From the NCBI GenBank assembly GCA_947470895.1, contig CANIVF010000002.1:1-64000 (forward strand): DNA of 64,000 bases, in the 5' to 3' direction. The notes under the pieces were generated by a model, which was not told the DNA's origin, made no database searches, and saw only the letters and a program-made list of their open reading frames with translations. Position 1 is the stretch's first letter. Every line of letters begins with the position of its first letter. This DNA comes from Bacteroidota bacterium. Its GTDB lineage: Bacteria; Bacteroidota; Bacteroidia; Cytophagales; Cyclobacteriaceae. This document shows, in pieces, positions 1 through 10,360 of the stretch. Made by a program: the position numbers and the translations under genes.

Positions 1-1
1 A

Positions 2-511
2 AACAACTCACTTATCAGAATGAGCGACTTCACGATAATTAAATCAAGTGCAGGCCCGCAGACACTCTCACCTTCAGGAAAGTTTTTGTTATCCAATGAC
101 AAAGTGTTGGAATGGAATGGAAGTTCTTTCATTGAAAAGGGATCTTTAGATGTCACCAACTTATATTATGGGATTTTCAAAGGAGATGAGAAACTTATTT
201 TGGTTTACATGAATAAAATCAAAGTAGTCGACATGAACACCATGATTGTAGAAAATGAAATTACGAAAGGTGATTTCTATAGCCAAACTGTTGTTTATGA
301 TCCTATCTCTGACCTTATCGGAAGATTTGAGCCAATAGGGTACGGAGACACGGGCATATATTTTTTATATGCTTTAAACTCACCCACTCCTATTAAAACG
401 TTTGAAATTGGCTATACTGAAATTAGTCGGAGTGTTTATGACATTATTTTAAACAATAACTTATTATGCTCAAACGGTTATCTTGTTCCGCTCTCCTTTT
501 TCTATCCTTAA
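2..511 (+). CDS. Hypothetical protein, C-terminal part (beta-propeller/WD40-like character); probably truncated by the window edge
   Basis: ORF 20..511; the frame is open upstream to the window edge. Repeated strand-like segments (LSPSGKFLLSNDKVLEWNG). Confidence 0.45.
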   Translation, partial: NNSLIRMSDFTIIKSSAGPQTLSPSGKFLLSNDKVLEWNGSSFIEKGSLDVTNLYYGIFKGDEKLILVYMNKIKVVDMNTMIVENEITKGDFYSQTVVYDPISDLIGRFEPIGYGDTGIYFLYALNSPTPIKTFEIGYTEISRSVYDIILNNNLLCSNGYLVPLSFFYP

Positions 512-1185
512 CGGGACTTTCCTTTATATCCACTGCGCAGGAAATAGCGGCCGGGTTTAACCTTGGATATGCTACGTTTAATATGGAAGAATTAAAAGTC
601 ATTCAACGCGAACTAAGTGGGCAATATCCATTTGATGCAAAGGTGGTAGAGTCATTTCCAGGATATTTAAATTTTTCGGCAAGCGTACTGTTCATGAAAC
701 CCACCTACTATTACGGAGTGAGCATCGGACATACCTCTACCGCAGGAAGATTAAGCTATAGTGATTATTCAGGCTCATTTACCTCCGACCAAATTGTTGG
801 AATCAATTAAATAGGCACTTCATTTGCGCTAAACCTTACAAAAAAAACGAAAACAAATATTTTCCTAGGTGGGGAAACTTCCTTCAATTTTAATAGTCTT
901 GTGTTTAAAGAGACAATAGTAATAGGAGATACTAGGGACACAAACACTGAGAGTTTCCGATCCGTAAATTTTGCATTAACTCCGTTTATCGAGATTCAGC
1001 AAAGAGTCAATAATTTAGTGTTGCGATTCAATTTGGGCGGAGAAATACAAGTGCCTACAGAGCTTACAAGCCAGGAGAATAATGAAGTTTATCTTGTAAA
1101 CTCATCAAACGAAAAAGTAAAGCTTAATGCTTCTGGCTTACGAATGAATATCGGTATCGCCTATTCCTTTCAAAAAACTGACTGA
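466..1185 (+). pseudogene. Outer-membrane beta-barrel-like protein interrupted by one in-frame TAA (808-810)
   Basis: ORFs 466..810 and 901..1185 are in the same frame. The 90 nt between them are open and encode IGTSFALNLTKKTKTNIFLGGETSFNFNSL. N-terminus is a signal peptide (MLKRLSCSALLFLSLTGLSFISTAQ). Confidence 0.65.
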
Positions 1186-1375
1186 TTTATTCCATCTTGA
1201 AGTAAAGTACTGAGTCTATTTGTCAACCTACAAACCTCAAATGAAGTAATATATTCGTGATCTTGTACAATGAACCCCAGAAAAAAGCGTTTTGAAGAAA
1301 CGGAAACAATAATGATTACTCTATGGTTACCTTTGTCAACAATATTAACATACAGAACGACTTAATCCTTTCTTT

Positions 1376-2170
1376 ATGAAAAAAATTCAATTTGCTGCAC
1401 TATTTATTTTATCAGGGGTGTTGTTCACACGCTGTACAAATAACGCAGATCCGTCTGCCACCAGCACAGTCTCTTTGAAAATGTCAGCTGCTACCACCAA
1501 CGGCAAAACTTCCTTTAGCGGTCGCACCCAAGCTGCTATTGCATTGACTGATGTAAAAGTGAATGTTCGTGAAATTGAATTTGAGTTTGAGTTTGATCAT
1601 GACGATGATCGCTTTAAAAAAGACTCATGCTTTAATCAAAACAGCGACCTCAGCCGTATGGGCATGAGTGCTCACAAAGCAGGCAATGATGACCATGAGG
1701 CAAAACTGAAAGGTCCCTTTATCGTAGATCTGTTGGATGCCGGAGCTTTTGTAGATCAGGTGATTACATCCGTTGAAGTGCCAAATGCAGAATACGAGAA
1801 AATTAAATTCAAATTATCACCATCTTCCGAAGCCGGAGATATGAAAGGCAAATCTGTTTTGATTAAAGGAACCATAGGAAGCACACCTTTTACTTTCTGG
1901 CACGATGCACGAGCTCGTTTTGGAGTAAAATTTTCTGACAGCACTTCGTTGGCTACCAACGGACCTGCCGTTACTCTGGCCATTCAATTAGAGTTAGATA
2001 AAGTGATGAGTACCGTTAATGGTGGCGTTGATCTCTCCAAAGCGAAGGATGGAAATAGCGATGGAACCATTACGATTGACCCCGACAACACAGACGGAAA
2101 TGAAAAACTGGCCGATGATATCATGAAATTGTTAACACGCCATGCGCGTTGTGAGAAGAAAAGAGACTAA
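1376..2170 (+). CDS. Putative lipoprotein, DUF4382-like
   Basis: Lipoprotein signal (LFTRCTNN) and Ig-like/DUF4382-style N-terminal text (VSLKMSAA...ALTDVKVNVREIEFEFE). Confidence 0.5.
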   Translation: MKKIQFAALFILSGVLFTRCTNNADPSATSTVSLKMSAATTNGKTSFSGRTQAAIALTDVKVNVREIEFEFEFDHDDDRFKKDSCFNQNSDLSRMGMSAHKAGNDDHEAKLKGPFIVDLLDAGAFVDQVITSVEVPNAEYEKIKFKLSPSSEAGDMKGKSVLIKGTIGSTPFTFWHDARARFGVKFSDSTSLATNGPAVTLAIQLELDKVMSTVNGGVDLSKAKDGNSDGTITIDPDNTDGNEKLADDIMKLLTRHARCEKKRD

Positions 2171-2193
2171 ATAAAGAAAAGAATAGATTAAAA

Positions 2194-2231
2194 GAGGCTG
2201 TCTTAACCATTGAGACAGCCTCTTTATTTTT
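2194..2231 (+). terminator. Rho-independent terminator
   Basis: GAGGCTGTCT...AGACAGCCTC 10-bp perfect stem followed by TTTATTTTTT. Confidence 0.85.
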
Positions 2232-2268
2232 TGCTGATTTCTGAATCTCCGACAGACTCTACAAAGAT

Positions 2269-3714
2269 TTACTTCACAGTAGAAACCGTAACGGTTTTAC
2301 CTTTCTTCATGTCCACCATGCAATAAGAATATAGTCTTCCATGGTCATCACCCTGTGCACTCTTGAATTTCGCACCATTGATAAACAGGAACTCGTGATT
2401 ACCCGGAATGCGAACGCACCAGGTCACAGATGATCCGGCCTGATTGGTCAATATCGTTTTAGTATTGCCAATATGTTTAACCAATATCTTATTTGAAAGT
2501 ACAGGTATATCATTCATCTCAGCCCAATCAGTCTCTGCTTCCAGTCTTGATATCGTATAAACAGTATTTTTAGAAGCATCAACCTCCACGCCCATCAATC
2601 CGCGGGTAATATGTTCGATGATTGTAAAGGAATTCTCCGGATAGTCGCGTCTTTTATTTTCTGCACTGCAAAGATCAACGATCATCTGTGAAGCCAGGTT
2701 GGTATAACCGTTCTCATAAAAGATGATGGGCAGGTACGATTTCAATTCAACAATCAGTTTCTGAAAGTTTGAGCGATATTCCTCAGTCAGTTTTTTGATT
2801 TTGGTCTGGTCATCAATGGCGTTATAGTATAACAGGTAATGCAGATAGGCCTGATTATCTTCGACCATAAAATAATCGAAGGTATGATCAGCATACTGAA
2901 TGGAGCGGTATTGCTGCTTTTCATTATCCCACCAGAATTGATCGAGGAATTGCTGTTCTTTTTTTGCTTTCTGTAAATACTTATTCGCTTCCGCGGATTG
3001 ACCGGCTTGCCTCAATATCTCTGAATAAGCTGTATACGCAGCAACAATGGAAGCAGACATATCGATACCCAGAATTGTTTCACCTCTGCCTCCTTCGTTG
3101 TAAGTAGGAATACCTCGGTTACTACCAAACCGTGTTGCAGCGCCATTATGCATAGCGCGGCTTCGTTTGGTGATCTGATCATAGCCGAGATCCCAATGAT
3201 CAACATATTCGTTCATATTTAAGGTATAAAAATTTTTGAAGGCAGGATGTACGAGATAGGTTCTATCGCCAGTCCAATTGTATAAACGATGGGCGTTATA
3301 GATCACATCAAAATTGGCAGGCAAGTTATACCAGAAGTCTTTATCATTTTGATAATCAACAGGTGCTGGTTTGTTATAGCGGTTGATCTCCCAATACGAA
3401 CAATAATCTTTTTCCTCGCTGATGTTCTCAGCAAACTTTTGAAACATATTGAGGTTGTGCTTTCCCAGCCCCAAAATCTGTGCACCAATAGCCTGATGCG
3501 AAACATCGCGCATACAAAATGCTTCCCGATTTGGAAGTGCTGCTTCGTACCAATATCCTACAGGATCTGAACCATTGTGAGCAAACGATAGTGCTTTGTT
3601 TTTAGCCCAGCCAAAAGCTTGAGTTAACTCAGTGTTGTTGCTTTTGAAGGTTACTTGAGCTTGCGTGAACGTTGTGAAAGACAGGGTAATTAATAATAGT
3701 GGAAGTTTAAACAT
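2269..3714 (-). CDS. Secreted six-hairpin glycosidase-like protein
   Basis: 481 aa with signal peptide; (alpha/alpha)6 glycosidase-like text (REAFCMRDVSHQAIGAQILGL, YNEGGRGETILGIDMSASIVAAY). Confidence 0.55.
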   Translation of the reverse strand: MFKLPLLLITLSFTTFTQAQVTFKSNNTELTQAFGWAKNKALSFAHNGSDPVGYWYEAALPNREAFCMRDVSHQAIGAQILGLGKHNLNMFQKFAENISEEKDYCSYWEINRYNKPAPVDYQNDKDFWYNLPANFDVIYNAHRLYNWTGDRTYLVHPAFKNFYTLNMNEYVDHWDLGYDQITKRSRAMHNGAATRFGSNRGIPTYNEGGRGETILGIDMSASIVAAYTAYSEILRQAGQSAEANKYLQKAKKEQQFLDQFWWDNEKQQYRSIQYADHTFDYFMVEDNQAYLHYLLYYNAIDDQTKIKKLTEEYRSNFQKLIVELKSYLPIIFYENGYTNLASQMIVDLCSAENKRRDYPENSFTIIEHITRGLMGVEVDASKNTVYTISRLEAETDWAEMNDIPVLSNKILVKHIGNTKTILTNQAGSSVTWCVRIPGNHEFLFINGAKFKSAQGDDHGRLYSYCMVDMKKGKTVTVSTVK

Positions 3715-3807
3715 GCATCAATAATTTAGCAAAGTGACGAACAAGGGCAAAAAAAGCGCTATTACCACCGAAGAAGCAATAGCTCTTTGATGTCAGAATT
3801 TCAAAGT

Positions 3808-6723
3808 TTACAAATCAAACTCAATCGAATCACCCGAAGTAAATGTTTTCTTCTCCGGCTTATCTTCCTCTGTCTCCTCAGCTTCTTTCTTCTTACTCTT
3901 TACTTCTTCTTCTTTGCTTTCCCCGAAGAGGCTTGCTTGTTCAGCTTCTTTTTGCTTTGGGCCTTTGGCTTTGGGCGGCTGACCGTTGACGAGCGGACCT
4001 TGGTCTTTTTGCTTTGGCTCACCGAAGAGGGCGGCTTGACCGTCATCTTCGATGATGATTTCGGGCTCGCTTTCGTCTGAAGTTTTTTCGTCAGCAAAGT
4101 CTTCTTCGTTGCTATATTTTTTTTTTGGCGACTCAGCACCCTTTCCGGTTCCGGTCGCCTTTGAAGTTGCCTCTTCATCGCCATCATCTCCATCCTCGGG
4201 GCCGCCATCTTCTGGTTCTTCCAATGGCTTCACTTTCGTGACTTTGAATTGAGACAGTCGGTTGCCCATCGCCTTCCAGCCCTTTACATCAATGATCTCA
4301 TCCAGGTTGATGACTTCGGTTTCTTTGTCCTTGCCTTTTACTTTCACCATCTCCACTTCCACTTCTGGTGTGTCGGCTGTGGTGGCAAACTCCAGGCGTG
4401 ATCCGATGCCCTCTGATATAAACAAAAATTCTTTATCCAGCGTATTCGTCTCAATCAAGAAACGCTTTACGATATATTGTTTGCTTTCACCATCTACGTA
4501 AATGGCAGAGATGGCTTTCTTAGGATTAAACTTCTCCACCAGAATTGTCTTCTCTGGTTCGTATCGGTTGGTGAGTTCGTAGTTGGTGATTTTGTACGTC
4601 CCACTTTTCGTGATTGCCAAAATCTGTTCATCACCATCAAACTTACCAACATATCGGCCACGCTTATCTTTATTCAATCTGCCGGAGGCTTCATCAAACC
4701 ACAAATCCAATCCGCTTAGTGTAGAACCTTTTGCTTCTTTGAAATCCACTTTGCGCACTGGGTATTTGGTGATCGTGTTTCCTTTAGCTCCACGACCTTT
4801 GATTTCCAGTTCCGAGAAATCGAAATCGAAAATCTTTTTACGGGCCGTGCTGGCCTGGCTCAACTTTACTTCCACGATCTCGGCTTCACCGTTTGGATTA
4901 GCACTTAGATAATGAACTTTGCTATTCGGGTTGCCCTGATCAAGATTATATTCTTTATCGCGAATGATAGCCGGCATGGCAAAGCGCTTGGCAAACGTAG
5001 TTCCGGTTTTACCATCGCTGTATATTAGATTGTACACCATGCGCTCATCACCTTTCTTCCAAACACTGATATGCAGAATATCTTTACCCATGAACTTTCT
5101 CTCACCGATGCGGCTAACAAGTGCTTTACCATCTTTGCGGATCACAATGATGTCATCGAGCTCAGAACATTCGCAGAGGTACTCATCCTTGCGCATGCCA
5201 TAACCCACAAAACCATCTTCCCGATTCACATACAATTTCTGGTTGTTGGCGATCACTTCGGTAGCCATCACAGACTGGAAGCTCTTGATCTCCGTCTTGC
5301 GCTCACGACCTTTGCCATACTTGTCCAGTAAGTTCTGGTAGTAGGCAATCGAATATTCTATCAGGTGCTTGAGATGGTGAAGTGTTTGCTTCAATTCATT
5401 CTCCAGATCTTTCAATAAATCGTTGGCCTTGAACGTATCGTATTTAGAGATACGCTTGATTCGGATTTCCAGCAAACGAAGAATGTCATCGCGGGTGATC
5501 TCGCGATAGAATTGCTTTTTATAAGGCTTTAATCCTTTGTCGGTTGTGATGATGACATCTTCAAAGGTTTCGCAATTTTCAATGTCGCGGTAAATTCTGT
5601 TTTCAATGAAAATCTTTTCGAGCGAAGAAAAAAGGATTTTTTCCATCAACTCTCCTTTCCTGATCTCCAACTCCTGCTTCAACAGTTTTACTGTTTGCTC
5701 GGTATTGTATCGCAGAATGTCATTTACCTTCATGAACTGAGGCTTGTCCTCCACAATCACACAGGCATTTGGCGAAATGGAAACTTCACAATCCGTGAAG
5801 GCATATAACGCATCAATAGCAATCTCGGGAGAAAGACCAGCTTGTAAATGAATCTGGATCTCCACATCCTTAGCCGTGTTATCGACTACCTGCTTTACTT
5901 TGATCTTACCCTTCTCACTTGCCTTCACAATCGAATCCATCAACGAGCTCGTTGTTGTTCCAAATGGAATTTCATGAATAGCTAATGTCTTCTTATCTAC
6001 GACATCAATCTTGGCGCGTACTTTAATCTTTCCTCCACGGATACCCTGGTCATATTCCGTGAAGTCGGCAATACCTCCGGTGAGGAAGTCAGGATAAATT
6101 TTTGGATTCTTTCCCTTCAGTATATCAATAGATGCTTTAATCAACTCGCAGAAGTTGTGTGGAAGAATCTTAGTTGATAAACCTACGGCAATACCCTCCA
6201 CACCTTGCGCGAGCAACAATGGAAATTTTACCGGCAAGGTGATCGGTTCTTTCTTACGCCCGTCATACGAAAGTTGCCAATCGGTAGTCTGTGCATTGTA
6301 GGCTACATCGAGCGCAAACTTTGATAAGCGTGCTTCAATATAACGTGGGGCTGCTGAACTATCTCCGGTGCGCACATCACCCCAGTTACCTTGTGTGTCG
6401 AGCAATAAATCTTTCTGACCAATATTCACAATGGCCTCACCAATGGCTGCATCACCATGTGGGTGATATTGCATGGTGTTGCCAATCACGTTCGCCACTT
6501 TATTGAAGCGACCATCATCCATCTCTTTTAATGAATGCATGATTCTTCGCTGCACGGGTTTCAATCCGTCTTCGATGCGAGGCACGGCACGCTCCAGAAT
6601 TACATACGAGGCGTACTCCAAAAACCAGTTTTCGTAGAGACCATCCAACGACACTAAGCCATGAACAATATCTCCGTTTTCATTTCTAACTGATTTATCT
6701 GTAATCGCTTTCTTCTTACTCAT
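3808..6723 (-). CDS. parC: DNA topoisomerase IV subunit A with long charged low-complexity C-terminal tail
   Basis: GyrA/ParC catalytic region (RAVPRIEDGLKPVQRRIMHSL, GNTMQYHPHGDAAIGEAIV, SSAAPRYIEARLS); adjacent to parE. Confidence 0.93.
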   Translation of the reverse strand: MSKKKAITDKSVRNENGDIVHGLVSLDGLYENWFLEYASYVILERAVPRIEDGLKPVQRRIMHSLKEMDDGRFNKVANVIGNTMQYHPHGDAAIGEAIVNIGQKDLLLDTQGNWGDVRTGDSSAAPRYIEARLSKFALDVAYNAQTTDWQLSYDGRKKEPITLPVKFPLLLAQGVEGIAVGLSTKILPHNFCELIKASIDILKGKNPKIYPDFLTGGIADFTEYDQGIRGGKIKVRAKIDVVDKKTLAIHEIPFGTTTSSLMDSIVKASEKGKIKVKQVVDNTAKDVEIQIHLQAGLSPEIAIDALYAFTDCEVSISPNACVIVEDKPQFMKVNDILRYNTEQTVKLLKQELEIRKGELMEKILFSSLEKIFIENRIYRDIENCETFEDVIITTDKGLKPYKKQFYREITRDDILRLLEIRIKRISKYDTFKANDLLKDLENELKQTLHHLKHLIEYSIAYYQNLLDKYGKGRERKTEIKSFQSVMATEVIANNQKLYVNREDGFVGYGMRKDEYLCECSELDDIIVIRKDGKALVSRIGERKFMGKDILHISVWKKGDERMVYNLIYSDGKTGTTFAKRFAMPAIIRDKEYNLDQGNPNSKVHYLSANPNGEAEIVEVKLSQASTARKKIFDFDFSELEIKGRGAKGNTITKYPVRKVDFKEAKGSTLSGLDLWFDEASGRLNKDKRGRYVGKFDGDEQILAITKSGTYKITNYELTNRYEPEKTILVEKFNPKKAISAIYVDGESKQYIVKRFLIETNTLDKEFLFISEGIGSRLEFATTADTPEVEVEMVKVKGKDKETEVINLDEIIDVKGWKAMGNRLSQFKVTKVKPLEEPEDGGPEDGDDGDEEATSKATGTGKGAESPKKKYSNEEDFADEKTSDESEPEIIIEDDGQAALFGEPKQKDQGPLVNGQPPKAKGPKQKEAEQASLFGESKEEEVKSKKKEAEETEEDKPEKKTFTSGDSIEFDL

Positions 6724-6777
6724 TCTACCTGTTGTTTGTTGTTGGTTGATCGTTGCTTGTAATCAATGAACAATAAC

Positions 6778-8652
6778 TTATGATTCTATTTCTTCCTTTT
6801 CTGCTTCTTCAATCACATCTAATTCGAAGCGAAGGTTTTCAATGATAAACTCCTGGCGATCGGGTGTATTTTTACCCATGTAGAACTCCAGAATTTTTTG
6901 CAAATGTCTCTCCGCATCAATGCGGACTGGTTGCAATCGAATTTCATCGCCAATAAAGTTTCCAAACTCTTCGGGTGAGATTTCTCCCAATCCTTTGAAA
7001 CGTGTGATCTCAGGTTTGCTTCCCAACTTAGCTACCGCTGCCTGCTTTTCTTCTTCGCTATAGCAGTAATGTGTTTCCTTTTTATTGCGAACGCGAAATA
7101 ATGGTGTCTCCAAAATATACACATGCCCTGCCTTTACTAAATCAGGAAAGAACTGCAGAAAGAATGTCATCAACAACAAACGGATGTGCATACCATCCAC
7201 ATCAGCATCAGTTGCTACTATCACTTTGTTGTAACGAAGTCCTTCAAGACCATCTTCAATATTCAATGCATGCTGAAGCAAGTTGAACTCTTCATTTTCA
7301 TACACCACTTTTTTGGTGAGACCAAAACAGTTGAGTGGTTTACCACGCAAACTAAATACGGCTTGTCTTTCTACATCGCGTGATTTTGTGATCGATCCGC
7401 TGGCCGAGTCACCCTCCGTAATAAAGATCATGGACTCGGCACCCTTCTCTCCTTTTTCATCATCAAAATGAAAACGGCAATCGCGAAGCTTCTTATTATG
7501 GAGGTTTGCCTTCTTGGCTCTTTCGTTCGCAAGCTTTTTAATACCCGCAATTTCCTTACGCTCTCGCTCCGATTGCAAAATGCGTTTGAGCATAGCATCA
7601 GCCACGATGGGATTTTTGTGTAGATAGATTTCTAACTCCTTAGACACGAAATCACCCACAAAGTTTTTAACTGTAGCCCCATCGGGTGCCATGTTCATCG
7701 AACCGAGTTTTGTCTTGGTCTGCGATTCGAACACGGGCTCTTGCACACGTATTGCAACCGCAGCCACTATGCTTGCGCGAATGTCTGCTGCATCAAAATC
7801 TTTCTTATAAAAATCACGTACACCACGAACAACACCTTCGCGGAAAGCTGCTAGGTGCGTTCCTCCTTGTGTGGTATTCTGTCCGTTGACGAATGAATAA
7901 TATTCTTCCCCATACTGACTGCCATGCGTAAGCGCTACTTCAATATCATCACCTTTAACGTGAATGATCGGGTAGCGAATATCTTCGGCATCGGATTTCT
8001 GTTTCAATAGATCGAGTAATCCGTCCTTGGAATAAAATTTACGACCGTTGTAGTTGATGGTAAGACCAGCATTCAGGAATGCGTAGTTCCACATCAAATC
8101 ATCCAGGTATTCTGGAATGAAATGATAATGTTTGAACATCGTGTTGTCGGGTTCGAACTCTACCAGTGTTCCGTTCCTCTCATCTGTTTTTGTTTCCTTG
8201 GCATCTACTGTTAAAACTCCTTTCTTAAATTCAGCAAGTTTTGTTTTGCCTTCACGGAAAGCCTGCACTTTGAAATAGTTAGAGAGTGCGTTTACTGCTT
8301 TAGTACCCACGCCATTCAATCCCACTGATTTTTGAAACGCGCCAGAATCGTACTTGGCACCAGTGTTTATTTTAGAAACAACATCCACCACTTTACCCAA
8401 CGGAATGCCCCGACCATAGTCGCGCACCATCACATGCTGATCAGTGATTTTCACATCAATGGTTTTGCCATAACCCATCATGTGTTCATCAATGCAGTTA
8501 TCGATCACCTCCTTCACCAACACATAAATACCATCATCTTTGGCCGAGCCATCGCCAAGCTTACCAATGTACATTCCCGGACGCAACCGGATGTGTTCAC
8601 GCCAATCGAGTGATCGGATACTCGCTTCGTTGTATTCTATCTCCTTCGCCAT
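6778..8652 (-). CDS. parE: DNA topoisomerase IV subunit B (start re-assigned to internal [14 protein letters not shown])
   Basis: GHKL ATPase and TOPRIM motifs ([43 protein letters not shown]). Confidence 0.93.
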   Translation of the reverse strand: MAKEIEYNEASIRSLDWREHIRLRPGMYIGKLGDGSAKDDGIYVLVKEVIDNCIDEHMMGYGKTIDVKITDQHVMVRDYGRGIPLGKVVDVVSKINTGAKYDSGAFQKSVGLNGVGTKAVNALSNYFKVQAFREGKTKLAEFKKGVLTVDAKETKTDERNGTLVEFEPDNTMFKHYHFIPEYLDDLMWNYAFLNAGLTINYNGRKFYSKDGLLDLLKQKSDAEDIRYPIIHVKGDDIEVALTHGSQYGEEYYSFVNGQNTTQGGTHLAAFREGVVRGVRDFYKKDFDAADIRASIVAAVAIRVQEPVFESQTKTKLGSMNMAPDGATVKNFVGDFVSKELEIYLHKNPIVADAMLKRILQSERERKEIAGIKKLANERAKKANLHNKKLRDCRFHFDDEKGEKGAESMIFITEGDSASGSITKSRDVERQAVFSLRGKPLNCFGLTKKVVYENEEFNLLQHALNIEDGLEGLRYNKVIVATDADVDGMHIRLLLMTFFLQFFPDLVKAGHVYILETPLFRVRNKKETHYCYSEEEKQAAVAKLGSKPEITRFKGLGEISPEEFGNFIGDEIRLQPVRIDAERHLQKILEFYMGKNTPDRQEFIIENLRFELDVIEEAEKEEIES

Positions 8653-8908
8653 GTTATTAATCCCTTTTTTAAATCGCGCAAAGTTTAAAAAAATCAACCT
8701 GAACTTCCATTGAAAAATTTCAATTGACGGTTGTTAAACACTGATTTGAAGTGATTCGAAAAATATCTCAGATTCAAATCACATCTAAGAAAGCAATTTT
8801 TACGCTGACTACAAGCATGAAAATCAGCTGCAGCCTGCAAAAAATCAATAGGTGAATTGCAATAAGTGGTTGATCTTCAGAAACCAAAACGCACGCACAG
8901 CAATCAAA

Positions 8909-9340
8909 TTATCTTGAAATAATTTTTCTATACAAAAGAAAAACCGGCCAGCTCATCATCCATAAAAAAAGTAAAATCAAACTACCGTAAATGGCCGGCC
9001 CCATGTTGCTGAAATCATATCGATCGCCCCCATTGAAAATATGAATGAAGCCCAATGATGTGAGGAAGAAAAAATTAAAAGTAGCAACCAGGCCATAAAA
9101 CCAGGAACTAAAACCCTGATCTCCATTGCTTAACAGCTTATTGACCACAAACACCAACACGTTGATCACCGCAAAAAGAAGGATGGTAGCATAAAAGAAA
9201 CCATTAAGGGATATGGACAGGTTACTCGTTGATTCTGAGAACGCTACCTCCGCAGGGAGGCCAGCATACACATAGAAAAACACCACGAGCAATGTTAATA
9301 AGGAAAAGAACCAAACTCCTTTGAATATCTTTAAAATCAT
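8909..9340 (-). CDS. Hypothetical membrane protein (4 TM)
   Basis: ORF 8909..9439; the internal Met MILKIFKGVWFF is the likelier start. Hydrophobic segments. Confidence 0.55.
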   Translation of the reverse strand: MILKIFKGVWFFSLLTLLVVFFYVYAGLPAEVAFSESTSNLSISLNGFFYATILLFAVINVLVFVVNKLLSNGDQGFSSWFYGLVATFNFFFLTSLGFIHIFNGGDRYDFSNMGPAIYGSLILLFLWMMSWPVFLLYRKIISR

Positions 9341-9449
9341 GTGGTTAAATTTGATGGCAAAACTAACTGATATTTTAGATTTGATTCTGCCTGATTTAAG
9401 GCCTGTTCTAAAATTTTGAGGTAGACCGCTGATAAACATAAACTAAAAC

Positions 9450-9818
9450 ATGAAAAATCTAGTCTGGATTGGCCTTTCTGTATTGATGATTACCTGCGGA
9501 AAACCTCTGCCGGATCTTGCACCGATGGATCTTGCTCTATGGAAAAATGACAAAGGAGGCTGTAAACAACAGAGGATCAATCTGATCGAAGAATTGAAAA
9601 ATCAAAAAGATGAACTCAAGGGGCTTTCAGAAAAGGATATCATTGCATTACTAGGCCGGCCTGATCATAATGAACTCTACAAGCGCAATCAAAAATTCTA
9701 TTACTATGACATCGAGCCTGGTAAAAGTTGTAATAATGAGGTAGCTGGTCAGCAGTTGGTTATACGTTTTACTGCAATGGGTTATGCAAAAGAAGTATCA
9801 ATAGAAATGATTGAGTGA
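9450..9818 (+). CDS. Hypothetical small lipoprotein
   Basis: Signal/lipobox-like MKNLVWIGLSVLMITCGKPLP; SmpA/BamE-like phrase LSEKDIIALLGRPDHNELYKRNQKFYYYDIEPG. Confidence 0.55.
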   Translation: MKNLVWIGLSVLMITCGKPLPDLAPMDLALWKNDKGGCKQQRINLIEELKNQKDELKGLSEKDIIALLGRPDHNELYKRNQKFYYYDIEPGKSCNNEVAGQQLVIRFTAMGYAKEVSIEMIE

Positions 9819-9870
9819 AGATCAGCTGTGTAAAGCATTGGTCTGAAACTACTGCTTTTTGGCCTTTGCC

Positions 9871-10319
9871 TTAATTGATGTTTTTTCTCAGCACATTCAC
9901 GGGCGAATCTTTCTTTTTGTAGTTAAAGGGATAAAGTAGCGAGGGCTTGAAATAAAATTTATCACCGAGTTGCTCTGTGTCTAAAGTTCCACCTCGTACA
10001 CACCTCCTAAACTTTTTATATCAATCTCTTTGATATTCTCCAAAGGTATCACGATGTATTGTCCGCGGAGGATCACTTAGAGATAGTCTTCATCAAACTC
10101 TACACGGTGAACGTTTCTGTTTAATCGTATCCAGCCATATGTTAGAAATCCAAAATAAACAGTAGTAGTTACAGGGCTTACGTAGAGCTTGTCTCCACGT
10201 ATAGCCTGTATCGCTACGAAGACAAAAAAAAGCATTTCCTAGACTAGCACTACCAACACATTACTCTTATAAAACCCCAGGTAACGGGTGGATAAACTCT
10301 TAATTCGTTGACTTTTCAT
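9871..10319 (-). pseudogene. Decayed membrane/PH-like domain protein gene
   Basis: Minus strand reads MKSQRIKSLSTRYLGFYKSNVLVVLV*EMLFFVFVAIQAIRGDKLYVSPVTTTVYFGFLTYGWIRLNRNVHRVEFDEDYL*VILRGQYIVIPLENIKEIDIKSLGGVYEVEL, then shifts frame to EQLGDKFYFKPSLLYPFNYKKKDSPVNVLRKNIN*. In-frame stops at 10239-10241 and 10077-10079, frameshift near 9983. Confidence 0.8.
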
Positions 10320-10360
10320 TTCTGCGATTATCTTTACAATAAGTTAAAATACGAACATGT

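Noticed and set aside
3900-4208. Minus-strand 102-aa Lys/Ser-rich ORF resembling a basic protein
   Set aside because: Out-of-frame reading of the charged ParC tail.
3787-5331. Series of plus-strand ORFs opposite parC (3787, 4052, 4262, 4477, 4583, 4964, 5071)
   Set aside because: Low-complexity or hydrophobic antisense readings of the parC gene with no family signature.
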